This document shows positions 26,182 to 34,854 of a stretch of DNA of 64,000 bases, piece by piece. The notes beneath the pieces are model-generated. The model was given only the letters and a program-made list of their open reading frames with translations. It did no database searches and was not told the DNA's origin. Each line of letters begins with the position of its first letter. Position 1 is the stretch's first letter. The DNA is from Nostoc sp. JL33 (lineage in GTDB: Bacteria > Cyanobacteriota > Cyanobacteriia > Cyanobacteriales > Nostocaceae). A program made the translations under genes and the position numbers. The stretch is taken from contig NZ_JABXKP010000039.1 of the NCBI RefSeq assembly GCF_017114985.1, positions 66,263-130,262 of the forward strand. Direction: 5' to 3'.

Positions 26182-27024
26182 ATGTACCAAACAGATCCAC
26201 CCTTACCCAAGAGCCAAGTCCTGCCGACAATGTATGATCTGCCCAGTGAAGATCCAGAGGATATGGACTTACCCGAACAGATGCATCCCCGTCCACCAAG
26301 GGAAACCATGCCGACAATGTATGATCTTCCTAGTGAAGACCCAGAGGAGCCTGGTTTGCCGGACGAATTCCACGACTTCCAACCCCAATTATTACGCGAA
26401 ACCTGTAAACCCCCAAATTACCCAACTGGGGAAATGTTTATTGGCACAGATTTAAATCTGTATTACGATGCCCGCAATAGATTGTGGCACAAAAGACCAG
26501 ACTGGTTTTTGGTATTAGGTGTATCTCGTGCCCAACAACAACAAGATATGCGCCTGAGCTATGTTGTTTGGCAAGAAGGAATCGCCCCATTTTTAGTAGT
26601 TGAATTACTTTCACCCGGTACAGAAGCCGAAGATTTAGGACAAACATTCAGGGATGCCAAGAAGCCACCAACAAAATGGTTGGCGTATGAACAGAGTTTG
26701 CGAATTCCTTACTATATCGTGTTTGACCGCTATCAAAATCAATTGCGAGTGTTTCAATTAACCGCAACACGATATCAACCAGTAGAAGTTCCAGAACAAA
26801 AGTTTTGGTTAACAGAACTGGAATTAGGCTTAGGAGTATGGAGCGGGAGTTATCAGCAAACAGAAGGTTTATGGCTGCGTTGGTACGATGCTACAGGTAA
26901 TTGGATTGCCACACCGGAGGAACGGGCAGAACACCAGAGTCAACGAGCCGAACAGGAGAGTCAACGGGCAGAACGATTAGCAGAAAGATTGCGATCGCTC
27001 GGTGTTGATCCAGATGATTTGTAA
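26182..27024 (+). CDS. Uma2-family protein with duplicated N-terminal segment
   Basis: A 280-residue protein from ATG 26182 of the longer Uma2 type. The core includes FIGTDLNLYYDARNRLWHKRPDW, PFLVVELLSPGTEAEDLG and IPYYIVFDRY, which matches the predicted PD-(D/E)XK fold. The segment PTMYDLPSEDPE occurs twice, 29 residues apart. The C-terminus is a charged coiled coil with SQRAE repeats ending RLRSLGVDPDDL, common in this family. It lies on the accessory segment between gmd and wzx. The role is unknown. Confidence 0.85.
   Translation: MYQTDPPLPKSQVLPTMYDLPSEDPEDMDLPEQMHPRPPRETMPTMYDLPSEDPEEPGLPDEFHDFQPQLLRETCKPPNYPTGEMFIGTDLNLYYDARNRLWHKRPDWFLVLGVSRAQQQQDMRLSYVVWQEGIAPFLVVELLSPGTEAEDLGQTFRDAKKPPTKWLAYEQSLRIPYYIVFDRYQNQLRVFQLTATRYQPVEVPEQKFWLTELELGLGVWSGSYQQTEGLWLRWYDATGNWIATPEERAEHQSQRAEQESQRAERLAERLRSLGVDPDDL
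26224..26397 (+). repeat. 87-bp coding tandem duplication
   Basis: Two diverged copies (26224-26310 and 26311-26397), each starting ccgacaatgtatgatct, encode the duplicated N-terminal region of the Uma2 protein. The period is 29 codons, so the frame is kept. Confidence 0.8.
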
Positions 27025-27035
27025 CTTCATTGGCA

Positions 27036-27127
27036 GGCGATGCCTTCTCTACGAGACGCTACGCGTAGCTTGCTTCCCGAAGGGTACGGCGGGCTTTCCT
27101 GCGGAACGCTACGCGAACGCCTACGCT
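27036..27127. repeat. Interspersed repeat mosaic (gcgatgccttctctacgaga type)
   Basis: A GC-rich segment with cgctacgcg motifs between the Uma2 and DUF29 genes, of the kind dispersed in Nostoc genomes. Parts resemble the elements at 20551 and 47313. Confidence 0.65.
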
Positions 27128-27279
27128 TTTGAGTGAAAGGCAAATGTTCTGATTATCGTGCTGTATCACACTGCGATCGCTCACTAGATAAAACAGTACA
27201 GGGGATCGCAATGCTTAGAATGGAGCGATCGCTCTTATAAAATATAAGTAGTAAGCATAGTAAGCTTGGCAAAGATATC

Positions 27280-27753
27280 ATGTCTCAATCATCTCTCTAC
27301 GAGCAAGATTTTTTGGCTTGGTTAACCCAGCAGCAATCAGCTTTAGCTAATCGAGATGTGGCAGCTTTAGATTGGGAGAATCTGGCAGAAGAGTTGGATG
27401 CTATGGGCATTCGCGAAAAAAATGAGTTGAAAAACCGCTTAGTAGTTTTGTTAGCGCATTTACTAAAATGGCAGCATCAACCTACAAAACGCTCTGTCAG
27501 TTGGTTTACAACGATCGCTAACCAACGGGATGATTTACACGATTTACTAGATGAAAAGCCTAGTTTGCGTCAATACCTTCCCGATATTTTAACTAAAGCC
27601 TATCGTAATGCTCGTCGGGAGGCATCAGCAGAAACAGGCATAACTTTAGCCAATTTTAGTGAGAATTGCCCTTATAAAATAGAAGAAATTTTGAATCATC
27701 AGTTTTTGTGTAATACTACAGATGATTTTGAGAGAGCAATTGATAAAGAATGA
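27280..27753 (+). CDS. DUF29 family protein
   Basis: A 157-residue helical protein from ATG 27280. Typical DUF29 features are YEQDFLAWLTQQQSALANRD, ALDWENLAEELDAMG and LLAHLLKWQHQPTKRSVSW. DUF29 proteins are abundant in cyanobacteria, often near toxin-antitoxin and Uma2 genes, and have no known function. A deleted paralogue lies 1.1 kb upstream and a divergent DUF29-like gene follows 77 bp downstream. No membrane segment is visible. Confidence 0.9.
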   Translation: MSQSSLYEQDFLAWLTQQQSALANRDVAALDWENLAEELDAMGIREKNELKNRLVVLLAHLLKWQHQPTKRSVSWFTTIANQRDDLHDLLDEKPSLRQYLPDILTKAYRNARREASAETGITLANFSENCPYKIEEILNHQFLCNTTDDFERAIDKE

Positions 27754-27830
27754 ACCTAAAGTCAACTGATAATGAATAAATCGTTGCTCGGATTAGAAGA
27801 GATATTAGTCAGTTAAAAAAACAGTCGATT

Positions 27831-28250
27831 ATGGAAGAACTATTATTGTTACGTCAACTTATTGAAGAAAAGCAATATGAGAAAGCTCTAGAAGTTGTAG
27901 ATGAACTCGAAGAAATGTCAAGGGAAGATAAATTAAATAAGATTTATAGCTATGCGGTAATTTTGTTGTTGCATTTAATTAAGCAAGAGGCTGAAAAACG
28001 TAGTACCCGTTCTTGGGAGTTTTCTATTTATAATGCCAGCAAAGAAATTAAAAGAGTTAACAAACGGAGAAAATCAGGTGGATGCTATGCCAATGAAGAA
28101 GAATTAAAAGAAATTTTAACTGATGCCTTTGATACAGCGCTTAAGAAAGCAGCATTAGAAGCTTTGGAAGGTATATATACAGATAATGAACTCAAGGAAA
28201 AGATTGAAGAAGGCCAAATTAAAAGTAAAGCTCTTAGTCTAATTTGCTAA
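27831..28250 (+). CDS. DUF29-like helical protein
   Basis: A 139-residue, Lys/Glu-rich protein. Residues 45-60 (AVILLLHLIKQEAEKRSTRSW) match the central DUF29 helix (LLxHLLKxxxxPxxRSxSW). The first part (LIEEKQYEKALEVVDELEEM) is different from the neighbour at 27280, so it is a second subgroup and not a recent copy. It is part of the accessory segment. Function unknown. Confidence 0.75.
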   Translation: MEELLLLRQLIEEKQYEKALEVVDELEEMSREDKLNKIYSYAVILLLHLIKQEAEKRSTRSWEFSIYNASKEIKRVNKRRKSGGCYANEEELKEILTDAFDTALKKAALEALEGIYTDNELKEKIEEGQIKSKALSLIC

Positions 28251-28287
28251 TTGCTCATTTGGTATTCGTTCACTACTCGCCACCATC

Positions 28288-28774
28288 CAAAAGCTGCTGC
28301 TTTTTGGGAAGTTGCTAACTACTATGGTTTGTTTGCCTGTTCTGGGATTCTATTTAATCATGAATCTCCCTTGTGACTCAAAAGATTGTTGCGGCTGCTT
28401 GTCGCATTGCTCAAGGTAGCACTGGGCAGCTTTATTTGGGAAATATGCAGATTCAGCGTGACTGGGGTTGGGCACCGGAATATGTAGAGGCAATGTATTT
28501 GATGCTGCAACAGTCACAGCCAAATGATTATGTAATTGCTATGGGAGAAAGTAGTTCATTAGAAGATTTCCTTGCCGCAGCATTTGCATTGGTGGATTTA
28601 GATTGGCGTCACCATGTTGTAATAAATGATAGCCTCCTGCAACCTACAGATTTGGCAGTGGGTAGAGGTAATCCAGCTAAGGCGAAGAACAAGTTAGGTT
28701 GGCAGGCGCAATACAAGATGCAGGATGTGGTGCAGATGATGGTGAAAGCAAGATTAGCTAAGTCAGTACAATGA
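28288..28774 (+). pseudogene. Partial, frameshifted second copy of gmd
   Basis: The sequence from about 28288 matches the gmd 3' half (24256-24766). It begins in the codons for [12 protein letters not shown] 9-bp in-frame deletion follows that point, and a 16-bp deletion removes the bases after CCCTTG, shifting the frame. From 28373 the frame is again open for 133 residues that match Gmd from TQKIVAAACRIA to the C-terminus. The active-site Tyr and the NAD-binding half are absent. It overlaps the wzx start (ATGA), so translation of this tail might still couple to wzx. Confidence 0.9.
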
Positions 28775-30036
28775 AAAACTTATGGCCTAATTTTGTCCAT
28801 CGGCTTAAAATAATTGGCAAATTCGCTTCTATTCAAATTGTAGTTCAAGCTTTAAGCCTAGTAAGCGGAATTTTGTTAGTCCGCACGTTAGATCAGCAAC
28901 AATATGCTTACTTCACTATTGCTAATACGATGCAATCAACAATGAATTTATTGGCTGATACTGGTATTAGTATGAGTCTTTCTACAATTGGAGGAAAGGT
29001 TTGGCAAGATCGCTACCGTTTTGGGCAATTAATCAATACTGCAATGCAATTACGCTATTATCTAGCAGCAACTTCAATTAGTATAGTCACGCCTATTTTG
29101 ATCTGGATGTTGATCCGCAATGGTGCTTCATTGACTTATGCAGTTTTGATAACATTTGTGGTGCTGTTTGGTTTGTCATTTCAATTGACAACCGATGTAC
29201 TACTAGTGATCCCACGCCTTCATTCCCAAATTAACAAAATTCAAAATTTAGATTTATTTTCATCTGTTACTCGGCTTACTTTGCTAGGAATTTCTTACAT
29301 ATTTTATCTGAATTCTGTAGTAGCTATTGGAATTTATTCAATTATAATTGTGATGCAGCGTATTATGTTGGGTCGGTGGGCTAATGAAAAAATAGATTCT
29401 AAAGCAAGTATTAATCAAGAAGATAAAAAACATATTTTAGTTATTATAAAACATCAAGTACCTAATACTATTTACTACTGTTTGCAAGGACAATTAATGC
29501 TTTACTTAATAACTTTATTTGGTGATACAAATAATATTGCCGAAATTGGAGCATTAGGAAGATTAGGAATAGTTTTCTCATTAATTACTGCGGTAATGTC
29601 TAACATAGTTTTACCTTCAATTTCCCGATGTCAATCAGCATCCCTATTACGCAAATACTACTTACAAGTATTGTCTATTTTATTTATAATAGCAGGATTG
29701 ATGATAAGTTGTACACTATTATTTACTGACCAAATTTTATGGATATTAGGAAGTAAATATACATCTTTACATAAAGAACTGGTGTTAATAGTTATAAATA
29801 GTTTGTTCAGCTCTATAGTTGGCATTATGTGGTCAATTAATGCTTCTAAAGCATGGATAAATTATTCTTGGATTAATATACCATTTACTCTCTCTGTACA
29901 AATAGTTCTACTACTAGTATTAGATTTGTCCAGTGTTTTAAATGTTATTACTTTTAATTTAATATCTCAGTTTCCGGCATTTATTGTAAATATATATTTG
30001 ACAAATAGGGGCATTGCTGAATATGAATCAGCATAA
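28771..30036 (+). CDS. Wzx-type polysaccharide flippase
   Basis: A 421-residue polytopic membrane protein of the MATE/PST superfamily. About 12 hydrophobic helices are visible, starting with ASIQIVVQALSLVSGILLVRTL, the usual first helix of O-antigen translocases. It should move lipid-linked repeat units to the periplasmic side. ATG 28771 overlaps the stop of the gmd remnant. From here to about 34.1 kb the DNA is noticeably more AT-rich than the flanks, which suggests a different source for this block. Confidence 0.88.
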   Translation: MKNLWPNFVHRLKIIGKFASIQIVVQALSLVSGILLVRTLDQQQYAYFTIANTMQSTMNLLADTGISMSLSTIGGKVWQDRYRFGQLINTAMQLRYYLAATSISIVTPILIWMLIRNGASLTYAVLITFVVLFGLSFQLTTDVLLVIPRLHSQINKIQNLDLFSSVTRLTLLGISYIFYLNSVVAIGIYSIIIVMQRIMLGRWANEKIDSKASINQEDKKHILVIIKHQVPNTIYYCLQGQLMLYLITLFGDTNNIAEIGALGRLGIVFSLITAVMSNIVLPSISRCQSASLLRKYYLQVLSILFIIAGLMISCTLLFTDQILWILGSKYTSLHKELVLIVINSLFSSIVGIMWSINASKAWINYSWINIPFTLSVQIVLLLVLDLSSVLNVITFNLISQFPAFIVNIYLTNRGIAEYESA

Positions 30037-30102
30037 TATTCTGTATTTTTTCAAATAGTGACTTAATTACTAACAAAATCTGTATATTTGGGTAGGAATT
30101 CT

Positions 30103-31035
30103 ATGGTTAACATTTTAACAAATAAACTTGAGACATTAGCTAATAAATGCATAATCGAATTTGCCAAGCCTTTTTTTGGTTATCAAATAGGTCAAAAACT
30201 CCCTTTTTTGAAAAATTTATATAAATTCTTTTATGAATCAAGCAAGCCAAAAATGGTAAAAGTTTTTGGTCAGTGGTTGATACTGCATCCAGATGATCAA
30301 ATATTTTCTAACGAAATAATTTCAACAGGTGTTTTTGAGGAATTAGAAGTTAGTATATTCTTATCTTTATTAGAAGAAGGTATGACTGTGTTTGATATTG
30401 GAGCTAATGTCGGATACTACACTTTGATAGCAGCTTCCAAAATCGGCAGCTATGGACGAGTATATGCTTTTGAACCTGACAAGGATAATTTTAATATTCT
30501 TCAAAAGAATGTAGCCTTGAATAAGCATTCAAATGTTGAATTACTAGAGTATGCAGTTTCCGATGAGAACTCTGATTTAGCTTTAAGCCTATCACCAGAT
30601 AATAAAGGAGATCATAGAACATATAAAAATAATAATTTTAATAAAGAAAAAATACACTATACAGTAAAAGGAATACAATTAGATTCTTATTTTGAAGGAT
30701 TAAATGTCTATCCTAACATTATAAAAATGGATATTCAGGGATTTGAATATTTTGCTTTGAAAGGCATGAAGAATTTAATAATTGAAAATCCTAATGTCGT
30801 ACTTTTAACAGAATTTTGGCCATTTGGGCTTAAAGCTTCTGGTTTAGAGTCTCCCGTATTATTCTATAATCAGTTAGAAGAACTAGGATTTGAAATATTT
30901 AAAATTGATGACCTTAATCGTAAGGTTGAAAAAGTTATTGATATAAATTTGCTATTAGCATCTTTAACTGGAGAAAGCTTTACTAACTTACTATGTTTAA
31001 AAGGTGAAGCCATTAAAAATAGATATCAAAGTTAA
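30103..31035 (+). CDS. FkbM-family methyltransferase
   Basis: A 310-residue protein from ATG 30103. The FkbM core is clear: MTVFDIGANVGYYTLIAASKIG (SAM motif I), VYAFEPDKDNFNILQKNV (the acidic loop) and PNIIKMDIQGFEYFALKGM. These enzymes O-methylate sugars or similar acceptors. A second FkbM gene lies at 36694 and is diverged from it. The methyl groups would modify the exported polysaccharide. Target position unknown. Confidence 0.9.
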   Translation: MVNILTNKLETLANKCIIEFAKPFFGYQIGQKLPFLKNLYKFFYESSKPKMVKVFGQWLILHPDDQIFSNEIISTGVFEELEVSIFLSLLEEGMTVFDIGANVGYYTLIAASKIGSYGRVYAFEPDKDNFNILQKNVALNKHSNVELLEYAVSDENSDLALSLSPDNKGDHRTYKNNNFNKEKIHYTVKGIQLDSYFEGLNVYPNIIKMDIQGFEYFALKGMKNLIIENPNVVLLTEFWPFGLKASGLESPVLFYNQLEELGFEIFKIDDLNRKVEKVIDINLLLASLTGESFTNLLCLKGEAIKNRYQS

Positions 31036-31045
31036 TTTTAATAGT

Positions 31046-32137
31046 ATGAAAGTTATTCATATTACCCCAACTTACTTTGATGAATCATCAATTATCGGTG
31101 GTGGTGAACGCTATCCCACTGAATTAGCATCTTGGATGGCAAAGGTTGTTGATACTACTCTTGTAAGTTTTTCTTCAGTGCGTATAAATTATAGTCAAGC
31201 TAATCTCAAAATCAAGACATATCCAGTTAAACATTTAATTCATGGTAACAAGATAAATCCATTAAGTTTTCAATATCTACGCTCAATTGTGAGCGCTGAT
31301 ATAGTACATATACACCATATTCATACTCTAGTTTCTGATCTGGGCTGTCTCATAGCTGGTTTGCTTGGTAAGCGAGTTTTTGTTACTGACTATGGCGGTG
31401 GAGGAAGCTTTGTATTGAACCAGAAACTACCAGTGTTTAGAGTCTATAAAAATGCGATCGCCTATTCTCGCTATGGTCTAGATTTTATCCCTGTTGAACT
31501 TCAAAAAAAAGCAGTTTTGATTAAAGGAGGTATTGATACAGATAAATTTTGTCCTGATGCATCTTTAAAAAAGGAAAATAATATTTTATATGTAGGTCGA
31601 ATTTTACCTCACAAGGGCATTAACTATTTAATTGATGCATTCCGTCTGCTCAATCGTTCAGACTACAAACTAAAAATTATTGGAAGAGTCTACAGTGAAA
31701 AATTCTACCAAGACCTTAAACAGCAAGCAGATGGGCTGAATATAGAATTTGTTCACGATGCTAATGATCAGCGATTATTACATGAGTATCGCACAGCAAT
31801 GGTAACGGTTTTATCATCTGTTCACACCACCTGCTATGGAGACTACACTCCAGTTCCAGAATTAATGGGTTTTACTTTATTAGAATCCCAAGCCTGCGGA
31901 ACTCCTGTGATCTGTACTGATGCTGGTGCAATGCATGAATTTGTAGATAATGGTAAGACTGGGTTTGTTGTGCAGCAGAATTCTGGAGAAGCGATCGCTG
32001 CTGCTTTGCGTCAGATCGTTAATTTATCTCCATTAGAATATATAGAATATCAAATGCGTTGTCGTGAGTGGATAAATCCACTTAGTTGGTTAACGGTAGT
32101 GCAAAGACATTTAGATATTTACAAAGAGGCTAATTAG
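31046..32137 (+). CDS. GT4 glycosyltransferase
   Basis: A 363-residue GT-B enzyme from ATG 31046, ten bases after the FkbM stop. The N-terminal domain opens MKVIHITPTYFDESS and then GGGERYPTELA. The C-terminal domain has NNILYVGRILPHKGINYLI and the conserved acid motif FTLLESQACGTPVICTDAGA. An unusual insertion (SSVHTTCYGDYTPVPELMG) lies just before the E-x7-E motif. It belongs to the AT-rich block and is likely to add one residue to the repeat unit. Confidence 0.9.
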   Translation: MKVIHITPTYFDESSIIGGGERYPTELASWMAKVVDTTLVSFSSVRINYSQANLKIKTYPVKHLIHGNKINPLSFQYLRSIVSADIVHIHHIHTLVSDLGCLIAGLLGKRVFVTDYGGGGSFVLNQKLPVFRVYKNAIAYSRYGLDFIPVELQKKAVLIKGGIDTDKFCPDASLKKENNILYVGRILPHKGINYLIDAFRLLNRSDYKLKIIGRVYSEKFYQDLKQQADGLNIEFVHDANDQRLLHEYRTAMVTVLSSVHTTCYGDYTPVPELMGFTLLESQACGTPVICTDAGAMHEFVDNGKTGFVVQQNSGEAIAAALRQIVNLSPLEYIEYQMRCREWINPLSWLTVVQRHLDIYKEAN

Positions 32138-32169
32138 TTTGTATATAATTTTTGCATAAGGAGTTTTCA

Positions 32170-33258
32170 TTGCGATCGCTTCGTATACTAATCGCTACAT
32201 ATTCACCACTTTCTGCTGAATTCGGTGCAGGTCAGATGGCAATCAATTTAGCAGAAGCATTACGGTTACAAGGACACGATGTTACTCTCTGGTCTCCTTA
32301 TCCTATGCCTAATTTAACAAGATGGTGGCAAGGTTTGCAAAGTATTCAATTAATGCAGTCAAAGCTAGATGCGTTTATTGCTACCCAGGAGCGATTCGAT
32401 ATAATTGATACCTCTGCCCACCTGATCACCAAACGGGTTGCTCAATCAGGGTTAGTAGTAGCTCGTAGTGTTCAGCCTCAAATTTTGTACATGCTATGTG
32501 ATTTAAAGGATAAACCAGAAACGAGCCTAAAAGAAATTATTCTCCTGCCATTCGATTATTTGTTTTTCATAATAGTAGTCTTTTTACTAATGCAAGGTTG
32601 GCAAAGATCAAAATATATTCTTTGCCTCGGTAGTTTAGAACTTGAATGGATGAAGAAATGGTTTCCCTGGTGGAGGAGTAAATTAATTTCTTATGTCAAT
32701 GCATTATCAAAAGCTGATCAAGTAGAACTCGCTAAGATACGTCTAAATAGAAAAAAACATGAAGGTGAACGTATTCGGTTTCTGTGGATTGGTCGCTGGA
32801 CTGCCCATAAAGGTATTCATGAACTAGTTGATTTTATCATTCAACGAGCAGCTTCGCACCCCAAAGATACTTTTACAATTGCTGGATGTGGTACTAAGTC
32901 CGAGAAATATTTTTCACCTGAACTAATTCAATCGGGTAGGCTAAAAATTCTACCTTCATTTGAGAGAAACCAGCTTTACTCATTATTTTCTAACCATGAT
33001 GCTGGTTTATTTACAAGTAAAGTTGAGGGATGGGGATTAGTTTTGAATGAAATGTTAGAGTCTGGAATGCCTGTTTTTGCTAAACCTGCTGGTGGAGTAG
33101 CTGATTTACAAGAGTTCTTTAAGACTCTTATGACATTCCCACCACCTCCGGAATTAATACCCGATATTATTAGTAGCTATACAGATGTAGATGATTATTA
33201 TCGTATATGTAGTTGGGAAAGAATAGCAGAAAATTACATAACTAAAATTTTAAATTAA
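32170..33258 (+). CDS. GT4-like glycosyltransferase
   Basis: About 362 residues. TTG 32170 is chosen because AAGGAG lies seven bases ahead and the protein then opens MRSLRILIATYSPLSAEFGAG. A hydrophobic segment at about 135-155 (FDYLFFIIVVFLLMQG) is unusual for a soluble GT4 and may contact the membrane. The C-terminal domain has FLWIGRWTAHKGIHEL and VEGWGLVLNEMLESGMPVFA. The donor-binding E-x7-E is degenerate but present. Role inferred from position between other transferases. Confidence 0.8.
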   Translation: MRSLRILIATYSPLSAEFGAGQMAINLAEALRLQGHDVTLWSPYPMPNLTRWWQGLQSIQLMQSKLDAFIATQERFDIIDTSAHLITKRVAQSGLVVARSVQPQILYMLCDLKDKPETSLKEIILLPFDYLFFIIVVFLLMQGWQRSKYILCLGSLELEWMKKWFPWWRSKLISYVNALSKADQVELAKIRLNRKKHEGERIRFLWIGRWTAHKGIHELVDFIIQRAASHPKDTFTIAGCGTKSEKYFSPELIQSGRLKILPSFERNQLYSLFSNHDAGLFTSKVEGWGLVLNEMLESGMPVFAKPAGGVADLQEFFKTLMTFPPPPELIPDIISSYTDVDDYYRICSWERIAENYITKILN

Positions 33259-33334
33259 AAAAAAATCAATTCTAGTAAATAAAACTTTCTAATGGTTGAA
33301 ACTCAATTTAATGTCTTAGTTATTAGTTAAAAAT

Positions 33335-34159
33335 ATGAAAAAAATTAATTTTCAAGAAGATTGGCCTGAAAGTTGGAAATATAGTTATCCCTATGACTTA
33401 CTTGAAGTTTATGGAGTTCCAAATCTGACAGGATACGCTCACGCATACGCAAATAGGCTTAAACACACATTAGAGTTAATCCAAAAAGTTGCCAAACCGG
33501 GAGCAAAAATTTTGGATATAGCTGCTGCACAAGGAAATTTTAGTTTGTCATTGGCAGAACTAGAATATGAAGTTACCTGGAATGATTTGCGAGAAGAACT
33601 TATTGATTATGTCAAATTGAAGTGGGAATCTGGCATTGTTCACTATGCACCAGGAAATATTTTTGACTTAAAATTTGACACTCAATTTGATGTAGTTTTA
33701 ATTGCTGAAGTAATTGAGCATGTAGCTCACCCTGATGATTTCTTGACAAACATTGCCCAGATGCTTAAACCAGGAGGTCATATCGTACTAAGCACACCTA
33801 ACGGCGAATATTTCAAGAATCATTTGCCCAAGTTTTCGGACTGCCCCGATCCGAGTCAGTATGAAGCAATACAATTTAAGCCAAACTCGGACGGACATAT
33901 TTTCTTACTCCACTTAGATGAAATAGAACAGTTGTCACATCAAGCAGGATTGGTTGTTAAGGAGACTCGGTTAGTCACTAATCCATTAACTAACGGTCAT
34001 ATAAAACTACATCATTTATTAAAACTATTACCAAAATCCTGGGTTGAAACTTGTGAAAAACTAACTTGCTCCATGCCTTTAGCAGTGAAGTGCAAATTGC
34101 ACACAACTACAATTGCTTTATTAACTCAGTCAAAAAGTACCAATGAGATTTGCTGCTAA
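33335..34159 (+). CDS. Class I SAM-dependent methyltransferase
   Basis: A 274-residue protein with motif I ILDIAAAQGNFSLSLAE (about 57-73) and FDVVLIAEVIEHVAHPDDFL (about 115-134), the Methyltransf_11/23 pattern. GGHIVLSTPNGEYF is the usual strand after motif III. The C-terminal 60 residues are basic and less conserved. It probably methylates a sugar or lipid carrier in the pathway. It is the last forward gene before the reverse HEPN/MNT pair, and its 3' end meets that of the HEPN gene. Confidence 0.85.
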   Translation: MKKINFQEDWPESWKYSYPYDLLEVYGVPNLTGYAHAYANRLKHTLELIQKVAKPGAKILDIAAAQGNFSLSLAELEYEVTWNDLREELIDYVKLKWESGIVHYAPGNIFDLKFDTQFDVVLIAEVIEHVAHPDDFLTNIAQMLKPGGHIVLSTPNGEYFKNHLPKFSDCPDPSQYEAIQFKPNSDGHIFLLHLDEIEQLSHQAGLVVKETRLVTNPLTNGHIKLHHLLKLLPKSWVETCEKLTCSMPLAVKCKLHTTTIALLTQSKSTNEICC

Positions 34160-34509
34160 CTCCAGAAACATTCAGCATTCATAATTTGCTCATTCGCTTG
34201 TTCAACAGAAACAGCATTAAGCTGTCCATAGTCTCCAGCATTACGCAAATCTTGGGCATCAATGAGAAATCTATGAAACTGAATTGGTACTTTACCAGTA
34301 CGCGCAAAATTTCTTCCAAAAGCACTAATCACCCCAGCATGACTAGAGAAAGACATTCCTTCACCAATCAAAAAAGCTTCGGCAACGTAAAACATACTAT
34401 AGTAAGCGCGAGAAGCAGCATAATCGGGATAGCCGTTCTCTAATAAAATTTTAGCGGCAGAAACACTTTGACGGGCTTTAAGCAATAAATCAAGTTGTTC
34501 TGGTGTCAA
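34156..34509 (-). CDS. HEPN-domain protein (HEPN/MNT module)
   Basis: A 117-residue helical protein. ARQSVSAAKILLENGYPDYAASRAYYSMFYVAEAFL is the classic bacterial HEPN start, and AFGRNFARTGKVPIQFHRFL follows. HEPN proteins paired with MNT are usually the RNase-type toxin; the R-x4-6-H motif is not clear here. The start TTG 34509 overlaps the MNT stop by four bases, so the pair is co-translated. It lies inside the sugar locus in reverse. Confidence 0.85.
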   Translation of the reverse strand: MTPEQLDLLLKARQSVSAAKILLENGYPDYAASRAYYSMFYVAEAFLIGEGMSFSSHAGVISAFGRNFARTGKVPIQFHRFLIDAQDLRNAGDYGQLNAVSVEQANEQIMNAECFWS

Positions 34510-34827
34510 AAAGCTATCCCTTCTCGACGAATATTTTGTAATAGAGGACTATTATAGGAATTAAAACGAGATTCATCTATAAATAGACGGCTAATTACTT
34601 GGTCATACTCTAGGGATAACTCAGCAACTACATCACTGGTTTTTTTAATTTCTTCCCCTGGATTCACATTTCCCTTAAGTACCACCAAAACATCAATATC
34701 AGAATCTGTAAAAGCTTCTCCCCGCGCTTGAGAGCCAAATAAAACCATTTGAACTAAGCGATCGCCATAAATTTCCCGCAAGCAGGTTTTAAGCCTTTGC
34801 AGAATTTCTTGCTAACTCTTTACTCAA
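34506..34827 (-). CDS. MNT-type nucleotidyltransferase, N-terminus apparently frameshifted
   Basis: The conserved core, LVQMVLFGSQARGEAF and then SDIDVLVVLKG, carries the GSxxRG and DxD residues of minimal nucleotidyltransferases. Such proteins act as antitoxins by AMPylating the HEPN partner. The core frame can start at TTG 34781 (91 residues). Upstream, the same frame reads QEILQRLKTC back to a TAG. TTG 34827, with AAAGG ahead, starts MSKEL one frame off. Joining the two needs removal of one base near 34812, which would restore a typical MSKELQEILQRLK start. It is either a broken gene with internal restart or a sequence error. Confidence 0.7.
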
Positions 34828-34854
34828 TTTAAACCTTTAAAGTCATACTATTTG

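Noticed and set aside
26234..26455. Second frame within the Uma2 gene
   Set aside because: Shadow of the main frame with no family resemblance.
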